DNA from: Holophagales bacterium
GTDB taxonomy: Bacteria > Acidobacteriota > Thermoanaerobaculia > UBA5066
Assembly: GCA_016716705.1 (NCBI GenBank)
Contig: JADJVF010000026.1
Span: 1-51,966 of the forward strand
Reading direction: 5' to 3'
DNA length: 51,966 bases
Shown here: positions 35,378 to 43,699 of the stretch, piece after piece
Numbering within the stretch: position 1 is the stretch's first letter
How the letters are laid out: each line of letters opens with the position of its first letter
Position numbers and translations under genes: made by a program
The notes under the pieces: model-generated
Seen by the model: the letters and a program-made list of their open reading frames with translations, nothing else
What the model was told of the DNA's origin: nothing
Databases searched by the model: none

Positions 35378-37228
35378 ATGGCCTGGACCCGGAACGTCCT
35401 CCGCGTGAACCTCTCCGCCGGCACCTGCACCCCCGAGCCCCTGAACATGACCTGGGCCCAGGACTACCTGGGCCAGCGGGGCCTCGCCACGAAGTACTTC
35501 GTCAGCGAGGTCGACCCGAAGGTCGACCCGTTCGCCCCCGAGAACGAGCTGATCTTCGTCACCGGGCCGCTCACGGGGACGATGGCCTCGACCGGGGGCC
35601 GCTACTCCGTCGTGACGAAAGGCCCCCTCACCGGCGCCATCGCCTGCTCCAACTCCGGCGGCTATTTCGGCGCCGAGCTGAAGTTCGCGGGCTGGGACAT
35701 GCTCATCTTCGAGGGCGCCTCGCCGAAGCCGGTGTACCTCCTCCTCATCGACGGGAAGGCCGAGCTCGTGGACGCCGGCTCCCTCTGGGGCAAGACCGTC
35801 TGGGAGACCGAGGAGGAGATCAAGAAGGTCCACCAGGACCCGCAGATCCGCGTGGCGGCCATCGGCCGGGCGGGCGAGATCGGCGTCCTCTACGCCGGCA
35901 TCGTGAACGACCTCCACCGGGCCGCCGGGCGGTCCGGCGTCGGTGCGGTCATGGGATCGAAGAACCTCAAGGCCGTCGCCGTCCGCGGCACCCGCACCGA
36001 CTCCTATCCCCTCGCGAACCCGAAGGCGTTCCTCGCGGCGACGGAGGCCGCGAAGAAGGTCCTCGCGGCGAACGGCGTGACGGGGCAGGGGCTCCCCACC
36101 TACGGCACCCAGGTCCTGATGAACGTCATCAACGAGCTGGGAGCGCTCCCGACCCGCAACCACCGCGACATCCAGTTCGAGGGGGCCGGCGACATCTCCG
36201 GCGAGGCGATGCATCGGAAGCGCCCCACGGACGGCAAGGCGAACCTCGTGACGAACGGCGCCTGCTTCGGTTGCACCATCGCCTGCGGCCGCATCTCGCG
36301 GATGGATCCCGGCCACTTCACCGTGAAGGACAAGCCGCAGTACCAGGGCGCCTCCGGTGGCGTGGAGTACGAGGCCGCCTGGGCGCTCGGCGCCGCGAAC
36401 GGAGTGAACGACCTCGAGGCCCTCACCTACGCCAACTTCCTCTGCAACGAGCACGGCTTCGACCCGATCTCGTTCGGCGCGACGGTCGGCGCCGCGATGG
36501 AGCTCTACGACCTCGGCATCCTGACGAAAGACGAGGTGGGCTTCGAGCTCCCGTTCGGCTCCACGGAAGCGATGGTGAAGCTCGCGGAGCTGACGGCCCG
36601 GGGCGAGGGCTTCGGGAAGGAAATCGGGATGGGCAGCAGGCGCCTCTGCGCGAAGTACGGCCGGCCCGACCTCTCGATGACCGTCAAGGGGCAGGAGTTC
36701 CCGGCGTACGACGGCCGGGGCCTGCAGGGGATGGGCCTCGCCTACGCCACGAGCAACCGGGGCGCCTGCCACCTGCGCGGCTACATGGTCTCGCCCGAGG
36801 TGCTCGGCATCCCGGTGAAGATGGACCCGCAGGCCACCGAGGGAAAGGCCGCCATGCTGAAGGCCTTCCAGGACCTGACCGCCGTGGTGGATTCCGCGGG
36901 CATCTGTCTCTTCACGACGTTCGCCTGGGGTCTGGCAGACATTCAGCCGCAGATCCAGGCCGCTTGCGAGGGGGACTGGTCCCCCGAGCGGCTGCTCCTC
37001 GTCGGCGAGCGGATCTGGAACATGGAGCGCGAGTTCAACCTCGCGGCCGGGCTCACGAAGAAGGACGACTGCCTGCCGCCGCGCCTGATGAAGGAAGAGG
37101 CGAAGACCGGCCCGCAGAAGGGGGCCGTCTCGAAGCTCGACGTGATGCTGCCGGAGTATTACGAGGTCCGGGGCTGGACGGCCGAGGGCGTCCCGACGGC
37201 GGGGACGCGCGCGCGCCTCGGCGTCTGA
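35378..37228 (+). CDS. aorB: Tungsten aldehyde:ferredoxin oxidoreductase (AorB-like)
   Basis: The 616-residue protein spans the full AOR length. The N-terminal domain binds two tungstopterins; the segments GPLTGTMASTGGRYS and RAAGRSGVGAVMGSKNLKA are landmarks. The [4Fe-4S] cluster ligands are Cys296, Cys299 and Cys303 (CFGCTIAC) and Cys510 (SAGICLF). It oxidises aldehydes to carboxylic acids and, with AorC-type partners, can reduce acids at the expense of low-potential electrons. It is cytoplasmic. The related BamB and GAPOR groups have different neighbours; the polyferredoxin and FAD subunit here support AorABC. The ribosome site is AAGGAGA. Confidence 0.93.
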   Translation: MAWTRNVLRVNLSAGTCTPEPLNMTWAQDYLGQRGLATKYFVSEVDPKVDPFAPENELIFVTGPLTGTMASTGGRYSVVTKGPLTGAIACSNSGGYFGAELKFAGWDMLIFEGASPKPVYLLLIDGKAELVDAGSLWGKTVWETEEEIKKVHQDPQIRVAAIGRAGEIGVLYAGIVNDLHRAAGRSGVGAVMGSKNLKAVAVRGTRTDSYPLANPKAFLAATEAAKKVLAANGVTGQGLPTYGTQVLMNVINELGALPTRNHRDIQFEGAGDISGEAMHRKRPTDGKANLVTNGACFGCTIACGRISRMDPGHFTVKDKPQYQGASGGVEYEAAWALGAANGVNDLEALTYANFLCNEHGFDPISFGATVGAAMELYDLGILTKDEVGFELPFGSTEAMVKLAELTARGEGFGKEIGMGSRRLCAKYGRPDLSMTVKGQEFPAYDGRGLQGMGLAYATSNRGACHLRGYMVSPEVLGIPVKMDPQATEGKAAMLKAFQDLTAVVDSAGICLFTTFAWGLADIQPQIQAACEGDWSPERLLLVGERIWNMEREFNLAAGLTKKDDCLPPRLMKEEAKTGPQKGAVSKLDVMLPEYYEVRGWTAEGVPTAGTRARLGV

Positions 37229-37244
37229 ACGACGAAGGTCCCGG

Positions 37245-38498
37245 ATGAGGCACGTCATCATCGGAAGCGGTCCCGCCGGCGTGATCGCGGCGGAGACCCT
37301 GCGCAAGGCCGACCCCGCCGCGGAGATCACCGTTCTCTGCGGCGAGGGGGAGCCGCCGTACGCCCGCATGGCGATCCCGTACCTCCTGAAGGGGGACATC
37401 GACGAAGCGGGGACCTTCATCCGCAAGGACCAGGACCACTACGGGCGGATGCGGATCGGCCTCGTCGAGGGCCGGGCCCTGGCGGTCGACACGGCCGCCC
37501 GGGTCGTCGACCTCGGTGACGGGCCCGGCCTTCCCTGGGACCGCCTCCTCGTCGCGACGGGCTCGAGGCCGAGCCGCGAGAAGATTCCCGGCATCGACCT
37601 CCCCGGCGTGAGGACCTGCTGGACACTGGAGGACGCCCGGGCCCTCCTCGCCGGCATCCGTCCCGGCACGCGCGTCGTGCAGATGGGGGCGGGGTTCGTC
37701 GGCTGCATCATCATGGAGGGGCTCCTCGCGCGCGGCGCGGACCTGACGATCCTCGTGAGGAGCGGCTACATGGTGCGGCGGATGATGAACCCCACCGCGA
37801 GCGGGCTCATCCGGCGCTGGTGCGAGTCGAAGGGCGTGAAGATCCTGACCCGGACCCAGCCCCTGGCCCTCAGCGCGAACGGCGGCGCGTTGAAGGTGGA
37901 CCTGGGCGAGGGGCGCAGCCTCGACGCCGATCTCTACCTGAGCGTCGTCGGCGTCGACCCGAACCTGGAGTTCCTGGCGGGCAGCGGCGTCGAGATCGGG
38001 CAGGGCGTCGTCGTCGACGCGAACCTCCAGAGCAGCGTCCCCGGCGTCTACGCGGCCGGCGACGTCGCGGAATCCCCGGACGTCGTCACCGGGAAGCGGC
38101 AGCTCAACGCCATCCAGCCCAACGCCGCGGAGCAGGGCCGGACCGCGGCCCTCAACATGGCCGGGCATCCGACACGCTTCAAGGGGAGCTTCGTCTTCAA
38201 CGTCCTGACGACGCTCGGCCTCGCCGCTTCTTCCTTCGGAGAGTGGCAGGGCGTGCCGGGCGGGGAGTCGACGGAGGTCCTGGACGAGTCCCGGTTCCGC
38301 TACCTGAACCTGCAGTTCGACGGCGATCGCCTCGTCGGGGCCAACTGCGTCGGCTTCGGCGACCACGTCGGCGCGTTCCGGGGCCTCATCGAGGGTCGCC
38401 GCCGGCTCGGAGCCTGGAAGCGGAGGCTGATGGACGACCCCGCGCGCGTCATGCAGGCGTACGTGGAGACGGCCGTGCCGGCCTGCGGGGCGGGATGA
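37245..38498 (+). CDS. aorC: FAD/NAD-dependent subunit of AOR (AorC-like)
   Basis: The 417-residue protein is a pyridine-nucleotide-disulfide-type oxidoreductase. It has the FAD dinucleotide motif GSGPAG (residues 7-12), a second Rossmann motif for NAD in VVQMGAGFVGC, and the FAD-contact segment VYAAGDVAES. It lacks the redox Cys pair of disulfide reductases. In AorABC complexes this subunit passes electrons to or from NAD. It starts 16 bp after the tungsten subunit and overlaps the MoaD-like gene (ATGA). The fit to AorC is by order and domain; a general NADH:ferredoxin role is also possible. Confidence 0.87.
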   Translation: MRHVIIGSGPAGVIAAETLRKADPAAEITVLCGEGEPPYARMAIPYLLKGDIDEAGTFIRKDQDHYGRMRIGLVEGRALAVDTAARVVDLGDGPGLPWDRLLVATGSRPSREKIPGIDLPGVRTCWTLEDARALLAGIRPGTRVVQMGAGFVGCIIMEGLLARGADLTILVRSGYMVRRMMNPTASGLIRRWCESKGVKILTRTQPLALSANGGALKVDLGEGRSLDADLYLSVVGVDPNLEFLAGSGVEIGQGVVVDANLQSSVPGVYAAGDVAESPDVVTGKRQLNAIQPNAAEQGRTAALNMAGHPTRFKGSFVFNVLTTLGLAASSFGEWQGVPGGESTEVLDESRFRYLNLQFDGDRLVGANCVGFGDHVGAFRGLIEGRRRLGAWKRRLMDDPARVMQAYVETAVPACGAG

Positions 38499-38749
38499 GG
38501 ATCGCCCTCAAGCTCTTCGCGTCGCTCACCGAGCGCCTCCCGCCCGAGGCGCGCGCCCGGCACCGCGTCGAGCTGGAGGTCGAGGAGGGCGCCACGGTCC
38601 TCGACGTGATCCGGCGCGAGGGGATCCCCGAGGCGCAGTGCTTCCTCGTCCTCGTCGACGGCGCGTGGGTCGCCCCGCAGGATCGCGCGACGCGCGTCCT
38701 GTCGGAAGACCAGGCCCTCGCCATCTGGCCTCCCGTCGCCGGCGGCTGA
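38495..38749 (+). CDS. MoaD/ThiS-like sulfur carrier of the AOR operon
   Basis: The 84-residue protein is a ubiquitin-fold sulfur carrier. It opens MRIALKLFASLTERLP and ends PPVAGG, the Gly-Gly tail that receives a thiocarboxylate. MoaD-like proteins supply sulfur for the dithiolene of molybdopterin and tungstopterin, so this one probably serves the AOR cofactor. A separate MoaE or MoeB is not in the window. It overlaps the FAD subunit gene by four bases and abuts the next small gene, so it is clearly in the operon. Confidence 0.87.
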   Translation: MRIALKLFASLTERLPPEARARHRVELEVEEGATVLDVIRREGIPEAQCFLVLVDGAWVAPQDRATRVLSEDQALAIWPPVAGG

Positions 38750-39031
38750 GTGGCCTTCCGCAGAAGCCTGGAGATGAGCCTCCTCCGGGAGGAGTTCTTC
38801 CGGCTCCTGCCGGCGGCGGTGCCTGTCTGCGAAGTGGACGGCGACACGGTCCGATGGAGCGAGAACGGTCGTCGCGGGACGATCCGTCTCGTACCGCTGG
38901 AGGATCGCCGGCTCGGCAGCGTCGTCGTTCCCCGTCACCTCGTCGAGATCGCCCTCGAGGAATGCTCCGAGGCGGAAGGAGAGGTCTTCATGCGTCGCTT
39001 CCATGGCGCATTCCTGCGCGGGGGCGGATAG
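38750..39031 (+). CDS. Small protein of unknown function at the end of the AOR operon
   Basis: The 93-residue protein begins with GTG directly after the MoaD-like stop, so translation is coupled. It has no membrane segment or signal peptide. Segments of note are EEFFRLLPAAVPVCEVDG, one Cys, DTVRWSENGRRGTIRLVPL, which looks like a beta sheet, and a helical ECSEAEGEVFMRRFHGAF. I do not recognise a family. Its position in an AOR operon suggests an assembly or insertion factor for the tungsten subunit; this is inference. Confidence 0.7.
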   Translation: MAFRRSLEMSLLREEFFRLLPAAVPVCEVDGDTVRWSENGRRGTIRLVPLEDRRLGSVVVPRHLVEIALEECSEAEGEVFMRRFHGAFLRGGG

Positions 39032-39110
39032 CGGGGTCGCGTGGGGCGGCTCTCCGCCGCGGCCGCGATTCCGGGCCCTGGTCCTCCTGGACGCCTCGCG
39101 ATTCGAGTCG

Positions 39111-40838
39111 TCAGCGGGCGACGAGGACCTCCGAAGGCCGTTTTATGGCCTTCGACGTGGAGAGGACCTTGCCGGACTTCCCGTCGAGCACGTGGACCGC
39201 GCCATCGCCCGAGATCCAGAAGCGGTCCCGGTCCGCCGAGAAGGCGATGCGGGCCGGTCCGCCCGAGGTCGGGGCATCCGAGACGACGGCGTTCGTCGCC
39301 ATGTCGAAGACCCGGGCGCCCGAATCCGAGAGCACCACGACCAGGTCGCCCGCCGGGAGCCGGACGATCTCGCTGACCTTCTTGCCCGCGTCGAGGTTGT
39401 CGATCTTCTTCGGCGGCTCGATCTGCATCACCGTGACCTCGTCGGTACACGGATTCAGGACGTATCCCACGGCGCCGTCCCGGCGAAGGAAGACGGCGCC
39501 GTGCTGCGGCACACCGCTCGAGGGCGAGTAGAGCGTCCACGTGAAGGAGCGCTGCCCCGTCGCGCGTGCCGTCCGTTCCGCGCCGACGTAGGAGGCGAAC
39601 GAGAACAGGGCGCTCGGCAGCGTCTTCCCCAGGCGGCGGCCGTAGCTGCCCGTCCAGAACGAGTCGAGCTTCTTTCCGCTCGGCACGTCGGCGACGACGA
39701 CCCGGCAGCAGATGGTGCCGTCGGGGTGCCCCGACAGGACGCGATTCCCGTCGGCCGTGACGTCGAAGCCGAAGACGTCCCCGTTGATCCGGGTCATCCC
39801 CGCCACCGAGGGCGTTTCGCCGAGAGCGATCCTGGCGACCTCTCCTCCGCCGGCGAGCCAGAGCTCGGCCCCGTCCGTCGTGTAGCGGAAGCTCTCGGCT
39901 CCCCGGATCCCGGCGAGGACGGTCGGGGCAGCGCCCGGCGCGAAAGCGAAGAGCGAGGGTTCCTTGACGGCCCCGGCCTTCGCGGACCAGGCGAGAAGCC
40001 GTTCCCGGCGGTCGAAACCGAGCGCGCGGGCCGAGGCTCCGACCGCGTGCTCCGCGACGACTTTCCTCTCGGCGACGGAGAACTCGAGCATCCGTCCGGG
40101 GCTCGACTTGCCCGGGCCGGGGTCCTGGATCCAGATCGTCCGGCCCGACGGAGCGAGCAGCAGCGCCTTCGCATTTCCGGAGATCGCCGTCGGCTCCGTG
40201 CCTCCCGTGGCGAGGTCGACGAAGAGCAGCTCGGCGGATCCGCCCGCGACATCGCCCCTCGGGAGAAGGACGACGGCCTTCCCGTCGCCGAGCGATACGG
40301 CGTCGGAAGCTGCTCGGGAGAACTGGACCCGGCGGATCGTCCCCTTCGCGGCGTCCACGACGGCGAGCTCGCCGGCGTGCGCCGGCTCGCTCTTCCCCGC
40401 CTCCGAGCCCGGGAAGAAGAGCCCGGCAGCCTGCCCGTCGGGGGAGCGGAAGAGGAAACCGCGGCCCCACCCGAGCTCCGAGCGTGCGATCTCCGTCAGC
40501 TTTCCGCTCTCGAGAAGGGCGGCGGCGCCGGGGCCGCTCGGCACGAAGACGTCACCCTTCTCCTTGCCGTTCCCCCAGGAGAGGACGAGAAGGCGTTTGC
40601 CACCGGACAGCACGACACCGGTGTCGGGCGGAAACGGGAGCGCAGCCGAGGCCCCGGAGGCGAGGGAGTCGCCGTCCAGGGCCGTGACGCTCCGGGCCTC
40701 CCGATCCAGGACGTAGACGGACTCACCCGCTTGGGATCCCGCAGCGCCCAAAAGGAGAACGAAGACGAGAATCGAGAGAGAAACGCATCGGCCCCTCCAT
40801 CCCCGTACAGCTTTTCCCGGTAGGCGAGATCGTAGCAT
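39111..40838 (-). CDS. Secreted beta-propeller protein
   Basis: The protein has about 575 residues if it starts at ATG 40838. A hydrophobic signal peptide (VSLSILVFVLLLGAAGSQA) leads into WD40/YVTN-like repeats: ESVYVLDREARSVTALDGD, GELAVVDAAKGTIRRV, ELLFVDLATGG and RVFDMATNAVVSDAPTSGG, so a periplasmic or surface beta-propeller. No catalytic motif is seen. The start is uncertain: the frame has no good ribosome site at 40838, while ATG 40788 has GGAGG five bases before it but lies in another frame joined only if a GA/TC dinucleotide is missing at about 40774-40780. It is convergent with the AOR operon. Confidence 0.78.
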   Translation of the reverse strand: MLRSRLPGKAVRGWRGRCVSLSILVFVLLLGAAGSQAGESVYVLDREARSVTALDGDSLASGASAALPFPPDTGVVLSGGKRLLVLSWGNGKEKGDVFVPSGPGAAALLESGKLTEIARSELGWGRGFLFRSPDGQAAGLFFPGSEAGKSEPAHAGELAVVDAAKGTIRRVQFSRAASDAVSLGDGKAVVLLPRGDVAGGSAELLFVDLATGGTEPTAISGNAKALLLAPSGRTIWIQDPGPGKSSPGRMLEFSVAERKVVAEHAVGASARALGFDRRERLLAWSAKAGAVKEPSLFAFAPGAAPTVLAGIRGAESFRYTTDGAELWLAGGGEVARIALGETPSVAGMTRINGDVFGFDVTADGNRVLSGHPDGTICCRVVVADVPSGKKLDSFWTGSYGRRLGKTLPSALFSFASYVGAERTARATGQRSFTWTLYSPSSGVPQHGAVFLRRDGAVGYVLNPCTDEVTVMQIEPPKKIDNLDAGKKVSEIVRLPAGDLVVVLSDSGARVFDMATNAVVSDAPTSGGPARIAFSADRDRFWISGDGAVHVLDGKSGKVLSTSKAIKRPSEVLVAR

Positions 40839-40870
40839 CGGGCCTGCCGGTCGACGGTCGGTCGCCTGCA

Positions 40871-40943
40871 TGCGAGACGGTGCGAAGATGGGTCCGACGC
40901 TGCTGCTGCACCGCAGCCCCGGAACGGTGCGAGACGGCGCGAA
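40871..40943 (+). repeat. Direct repeat upstream of the Lys-rich miniprotein
   Basis: TGCGAGACGG(T/C)GCGAA occurs at 40871-40886 and again at 40928-40943, matching at 15 of 16 bases, 57 bp apart. It lies in the space between the divergent propeller and miniprotein genes and could be a regulator site. No regulator is known here. Confidence 0.35.
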
Positions 40944-40956
40944 ACGGAGGGACACG

Positions 40957-41073
40957 ATGGGAGACAAGGGCGGCAAGAAGGACAAGGAAAAGGGTCAGAA
41001 ACAGAACTCCGCCAAGCACCAGCAGATGGACAAGGCGAAGCAGGACAAGCAGCCGAAGAAGAAGCTCGGATAG
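40957..41073 (+). CDS. Lys-rich miniprotein
   Basis: The 38-residue protein is almost half lysine, glutamine and asparagine, starting MGDKGGKKDKEKGQKQ and ending KQPKKKLG. A clear ribosome site (GGAGG) stands before ATG 40957, so it is probably real; the longer frame adds residues without support. Very similar Lys-rich miniproteins occur in many bacteria without a known role; nucleic-acid binding is a reasonable guess. A hairpin follows the stop after 23 bases. Confidence 0.68.
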   Translation: MGDKGGKKDKEKGQKQNSAKHQQMDKAKQDKQPKKKLG

Positions 41074-41096
41074 GCGCGCGCCGGCGACCGGTATCG

Positions 41097-41115
41097 CGGT
41101 CCGCCGGGCGGACCG
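41097..41115 (+). terminator. Hairpin after the Lys-rich miniprotein
   Basis: CGGTCCGCC-G-GGCGGACCG is a perfect 9-bp inverted repeat with a one-base centre, 23 bases after the miniprotein stop. The hairpin would have a CCGGG loop. It probably ends that transcript before the membrane protein gene. There is no T run. Confidence 0.5.
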
Positions 41116-41170
41116 CCCCGGAATCCGCGTCCGCCGAATACGCGATACTGACGACGGGAGGCGGACGAGC

Positions 41171-42991
41171 TTGAGCGCGGAGTTCCCCGGAATCGCCGCC
41201 ACCGCGGCTGCACACGCGTCCGCCGCGGCGGCGCTTCTTCTCCTCTTCTCGCTCATCGGCTACGCGGCGCTCCCTGCGCGCCTTCGTCCCGCCTCCGCGC
41301 GTCTCACCCTCCCACTTTCACTCTCCGCGGGAGCCCTCCTCACCGGCTGGCTGACCTTCGTCTCGGGCTCGGTGCTCGGCACCTGGACCGTCCTTCCGGT
41401 CTTCGCGCTCCTCGTCCTCTTCTCGCTCCGCTCTCTCCGGCCCTGGGCGGCGGACCTCTGCCGCGTGGCGCGCCTCCTGGCCGCGCTCGTGAAGGCGAGC
41501 CCCTTCTCGGCGCTCCTCCTCTCGGTTCCGGTTCTCCTTCTCGCCCCGGCGCTCCTCCTTCCCCTCGTCGACTCGGACGGCCTGAGGTACCACGTCGCCC
41601 TCCCGAAGCTCTTCCTCCTGACCGGACACGTCTTCCGGTACGAATGGGACATTGCTGGCAGCTATCCGCAGGGCGCCGAGATGATGTACATGCTCGCACT
41701 CCGACTGTCGGGGGGCGAGACCGCCAAGTTCCTCCATGCCGGTTTCTTCCTGTCGTCCCTCGGGGTCCTCGCGCTCCTGACGCACTCGGGGCGCTCCAGC
41801 CGGAGCGCGGCGCTCCTCGCCCCCTTCCTCTTCGCGGTGACTCCGCTCGCGATCAGCCCGGCCCCGGCGGCGTTCATCGACCACATCGCGCTCTTCCATG
41901 TCGCGGTGGCGACGCTCCTGCTCGTTCGTCGTAGCCCGGCCGCCGCGATCGGCATCGCTCTCGGCGCTGCATTCGCGACCAAGGTCTCGGTGGCTCCAGC
42001 AGCCTTCGGCATCGCGGTCGCCGCGCTCTTCATACGCCCGCGGAAGGAGCGGGGACGCGCCGCGGTCGCCCTCGCTTTCCCGGTCGTCCTCGCCTTCTTT
42101 CCCTTCGCGATCCGGAGCCTCGTCGCGACCGGTGATCCGGTCTATCCGGTCGGCCACGGTCTCCTGGGGCTGCCGATCCCCGGCATCTCTGACGCCTCGC
42201 GCGACCTCGTCACGAACTACCACGCGAATACGCCGGGTCTGCTCGGCTTCGCCTGGGACCTCGACTGGGCGCCGGTCGAGCCGGACGACGTCGTCGGGTG
42301 GCACCACCTCTTCGGGCTCTTCGCGCTCGCGCTCGTCATTCGGAGACGCGAGCTGCGGCCCGTCCTCGCCCTGGTCTTCCCGACCATCGCCGTGGCCCTT
42401 CTCTACCACCCCTACTCGCGATTGATGATGCCGCTCTTTTTCGGCCTGGCGTTCTTCGAGGCCCGGGCCCTCGCTCTCGTAGCGCGCCGCTGGGCGGCGC
42501 CCGCGGCCCTCGCACTCGCCATTCCTGCCCTGATGGTGTCGGTTCCGCGAAGCCTCTTCCTCGGTCTCCCACCGCTCGACTACCTCCGCGGACGGCTCTC
42601 GCGGGATGCCTTCATGAGCAAGTGGATCCCGGCCCTGGGCGCCGCACGGCTCGTCAACGCCCGATCCCCGGGCGGGACCGTGATGGCGCTCGACTTCCCC
42701 GCGCCCTTCTATTTCGATCGTCCGTGGATCGTAGAGGGTCTCCTTGCCGAGCCGCCGCTCAAGCAGTGGCTCGAGAAGGACCCGCGCGAGTCCGTCCTCC
42801 TCCAGCGCATGAGGGAGCTCGACGTCCGCTACCTCGTGGTCACCCCGGGGTACGGCGGCGGCACGCCGGCCTCCCTCCTCCCGCTCGCCGGGAGCCGGGC
42901 GCAGGCGAAGGCAATCCTCGCCCTCCGCGCGCGGCTCCGGCTCGTCGGAACCGTCGGGGGCGTGGACGTCTTCGAAGTCCCGGCTCCGTGA
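41171..42991 (+). CDS. Polytopic membrane glycosyltransferase-like protein
   Basis: The protein has about 606 residues with a TTG start at 41171 behind GGGAGG; the upstream open frame has no support. It has about 11-12 hydrophobic helices, such as AAALLLLFSLIGYAALP near the start. The first large extracytoplasmic loop has SDGLRYHVALPKLFLLTGHVF and YPQGAEMMYMLALRL, as in the GT-C/ArnT-like and DUF2029-type glycosyltransferases, where an Asp in the first loop is catalytic. The C-terminal soluble part (about 490-606) includes RYLVVTPGYGGG. The donor sugar and acceptor are unknown. It likely uses polyprenyl-linked sugar. Confidence 0.75.
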   Translation: MSAEFPGIAATAAAHASAAAALLLLFSLIGYAALPARLRPASARLTLPLSLSAGALLTGWLTFVSGSVLGTWTVLPVFALLVLFSLRSLRPWAADLCRVARLLAALVKASPFSALLLSVPVLLLAPALLLPLVDSDGLRYHVALPKLFLLTGHVFRYEWDIAGSYPQGAEMMYMLALRLSGGETAKFLHAGFFLSSLGVLALLTHSGRSSRSAALLAPFLFAVTPLAISPAPAAFIDHIALFHVAVATLLLVRRSPAAAIGIALGAAFATKVSVAPAAFGIAVAALFIRPRKERGRAAVALAFPVVLAFFPFAIRSLVATGDPVYPVGHGLLGLPIPGISDASRDLVTNYHANTPGLLGFAWDLDWAPVEPDDVVGWHHLFGLFALALVIRRRELRPVLALVFPTIAVALLYHPYSRLMMPLFFGLAFFEARALALVARRWAAPAALALAIPALMVSVPRSLFLGLPPLDYLRGRLSRDAFMSKWIPALGAARLVNARSPGGTVMALDFPAPFYFDRPWIVEGLLAEPPLKQWLEKDPRESVLLQRMRELDVRYLVVTPGYGGGTPASLLPLAGSRAQAKAILALRARLRLVGTVGGVDVFEVPAP

Positions 42992-43011
42992 GCTGTGACA
43001 CCATCTCGCTC

Positions 43012-43659
43012 ATGAAGACGATCGGACTCATCGGAGCGGGACACATCGGAAGCCAGGTCGCGCGCCTCGCGGTGGCGCACGGCTACGGCGTGCTGATCAG
43101 CAACTCGCGGGGCCCCGAGACGCTCGCGGCGCTCGTGCAGGAGCTCGGCCCCCGTGCGCGCGCCTGCACGGCGGTCGAGGCGGCGAAGTCGGGAGACATC
43201 GTCGTCGTGACGATTCCGCTCAGGAGCATCGGCAGCGTGCCCGTGGAGCCCCTGGCCGGCAAGGTGGTCATCGACACGAACAACTACTACCCGCAGCGAG
43301 ACGGGCAGATCCCCGAGCTCGACGACGAGTCGACGACGACGTCGGAGCTCCTGCAGGCGCACCTTCCGAAATCGAAGGTGGTCAAGGCCTTCAACCACAT
43401 CTACGCCGCGGAGCTCACAACGCACGGGCAGCCGGCCGGCACGCCGAACCGCCGCGCCCTGGTCATCGCGGGCGACGACCCGTCCGCGAAGGCCACCGTC
43501 ACGGAGATGCTCGACGCGTTCGGCTTCGACACGGTCGACGCGGGCCCGCTGAAGGAGGGTTGGCGGATCCAGCGGGACACGCCCGGCTACGGACCGCGGC
43601 GCAACGCCGAGGAGCTGCGGAAGGACCTCGCGGCGGCGAAACGCTATCGGGACCGCTGA
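43012..43659 (+). CDS. NADP(H)-binding F420-reductase-like protein
   Basis: The 215-residue protein has the Rossmann motif GAGHIGSQ near the start and the layout of the coenzyme-F420-dependent NADP oxidoreductase family (PF03807). Other segments are ISNSRGPETLA, where Ser-Arg fits NADPH binding, VVVTIPLRSIG, DTNNYYPQRDG and VVKAFNHIYA. Such small proteins reduce flavins, F420 or other carriers with NADPH. F420 genes are not in the window, so the acceptor is open. It starts 20 bp after the membrane protein. Confidence 0.85.
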   Translation: MKTIGLIGAGHIGSQVARLAVAHGYGVLISNSRGPETLAALVQELGPRARACTAVEAAKSGDIVVVTIPLRSIGSVPVEPLAGKVVIDTNNYYPQRDGQIPELDDESTTTSELLQAHLPKSKVVKAFNHIYAAELTTHGQPAGTPNRRALVIAGDDPSAKATVTEMLDAFGFDTVDAGPLKEGWRIQRDTPGYGPRRNAEELRKDLAAAKRYRDR

Positions 43660-43699
43660 GGCGGTTTTCCCGCGGGCACGAGTCCGCTGCACGCCGGGG

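Noticed and set aside
34921..37248. A 775-codon frame overlapping AorA and AorB
   Set aside because: Shadow of two clearly conserved proteins; no start or family evidence.
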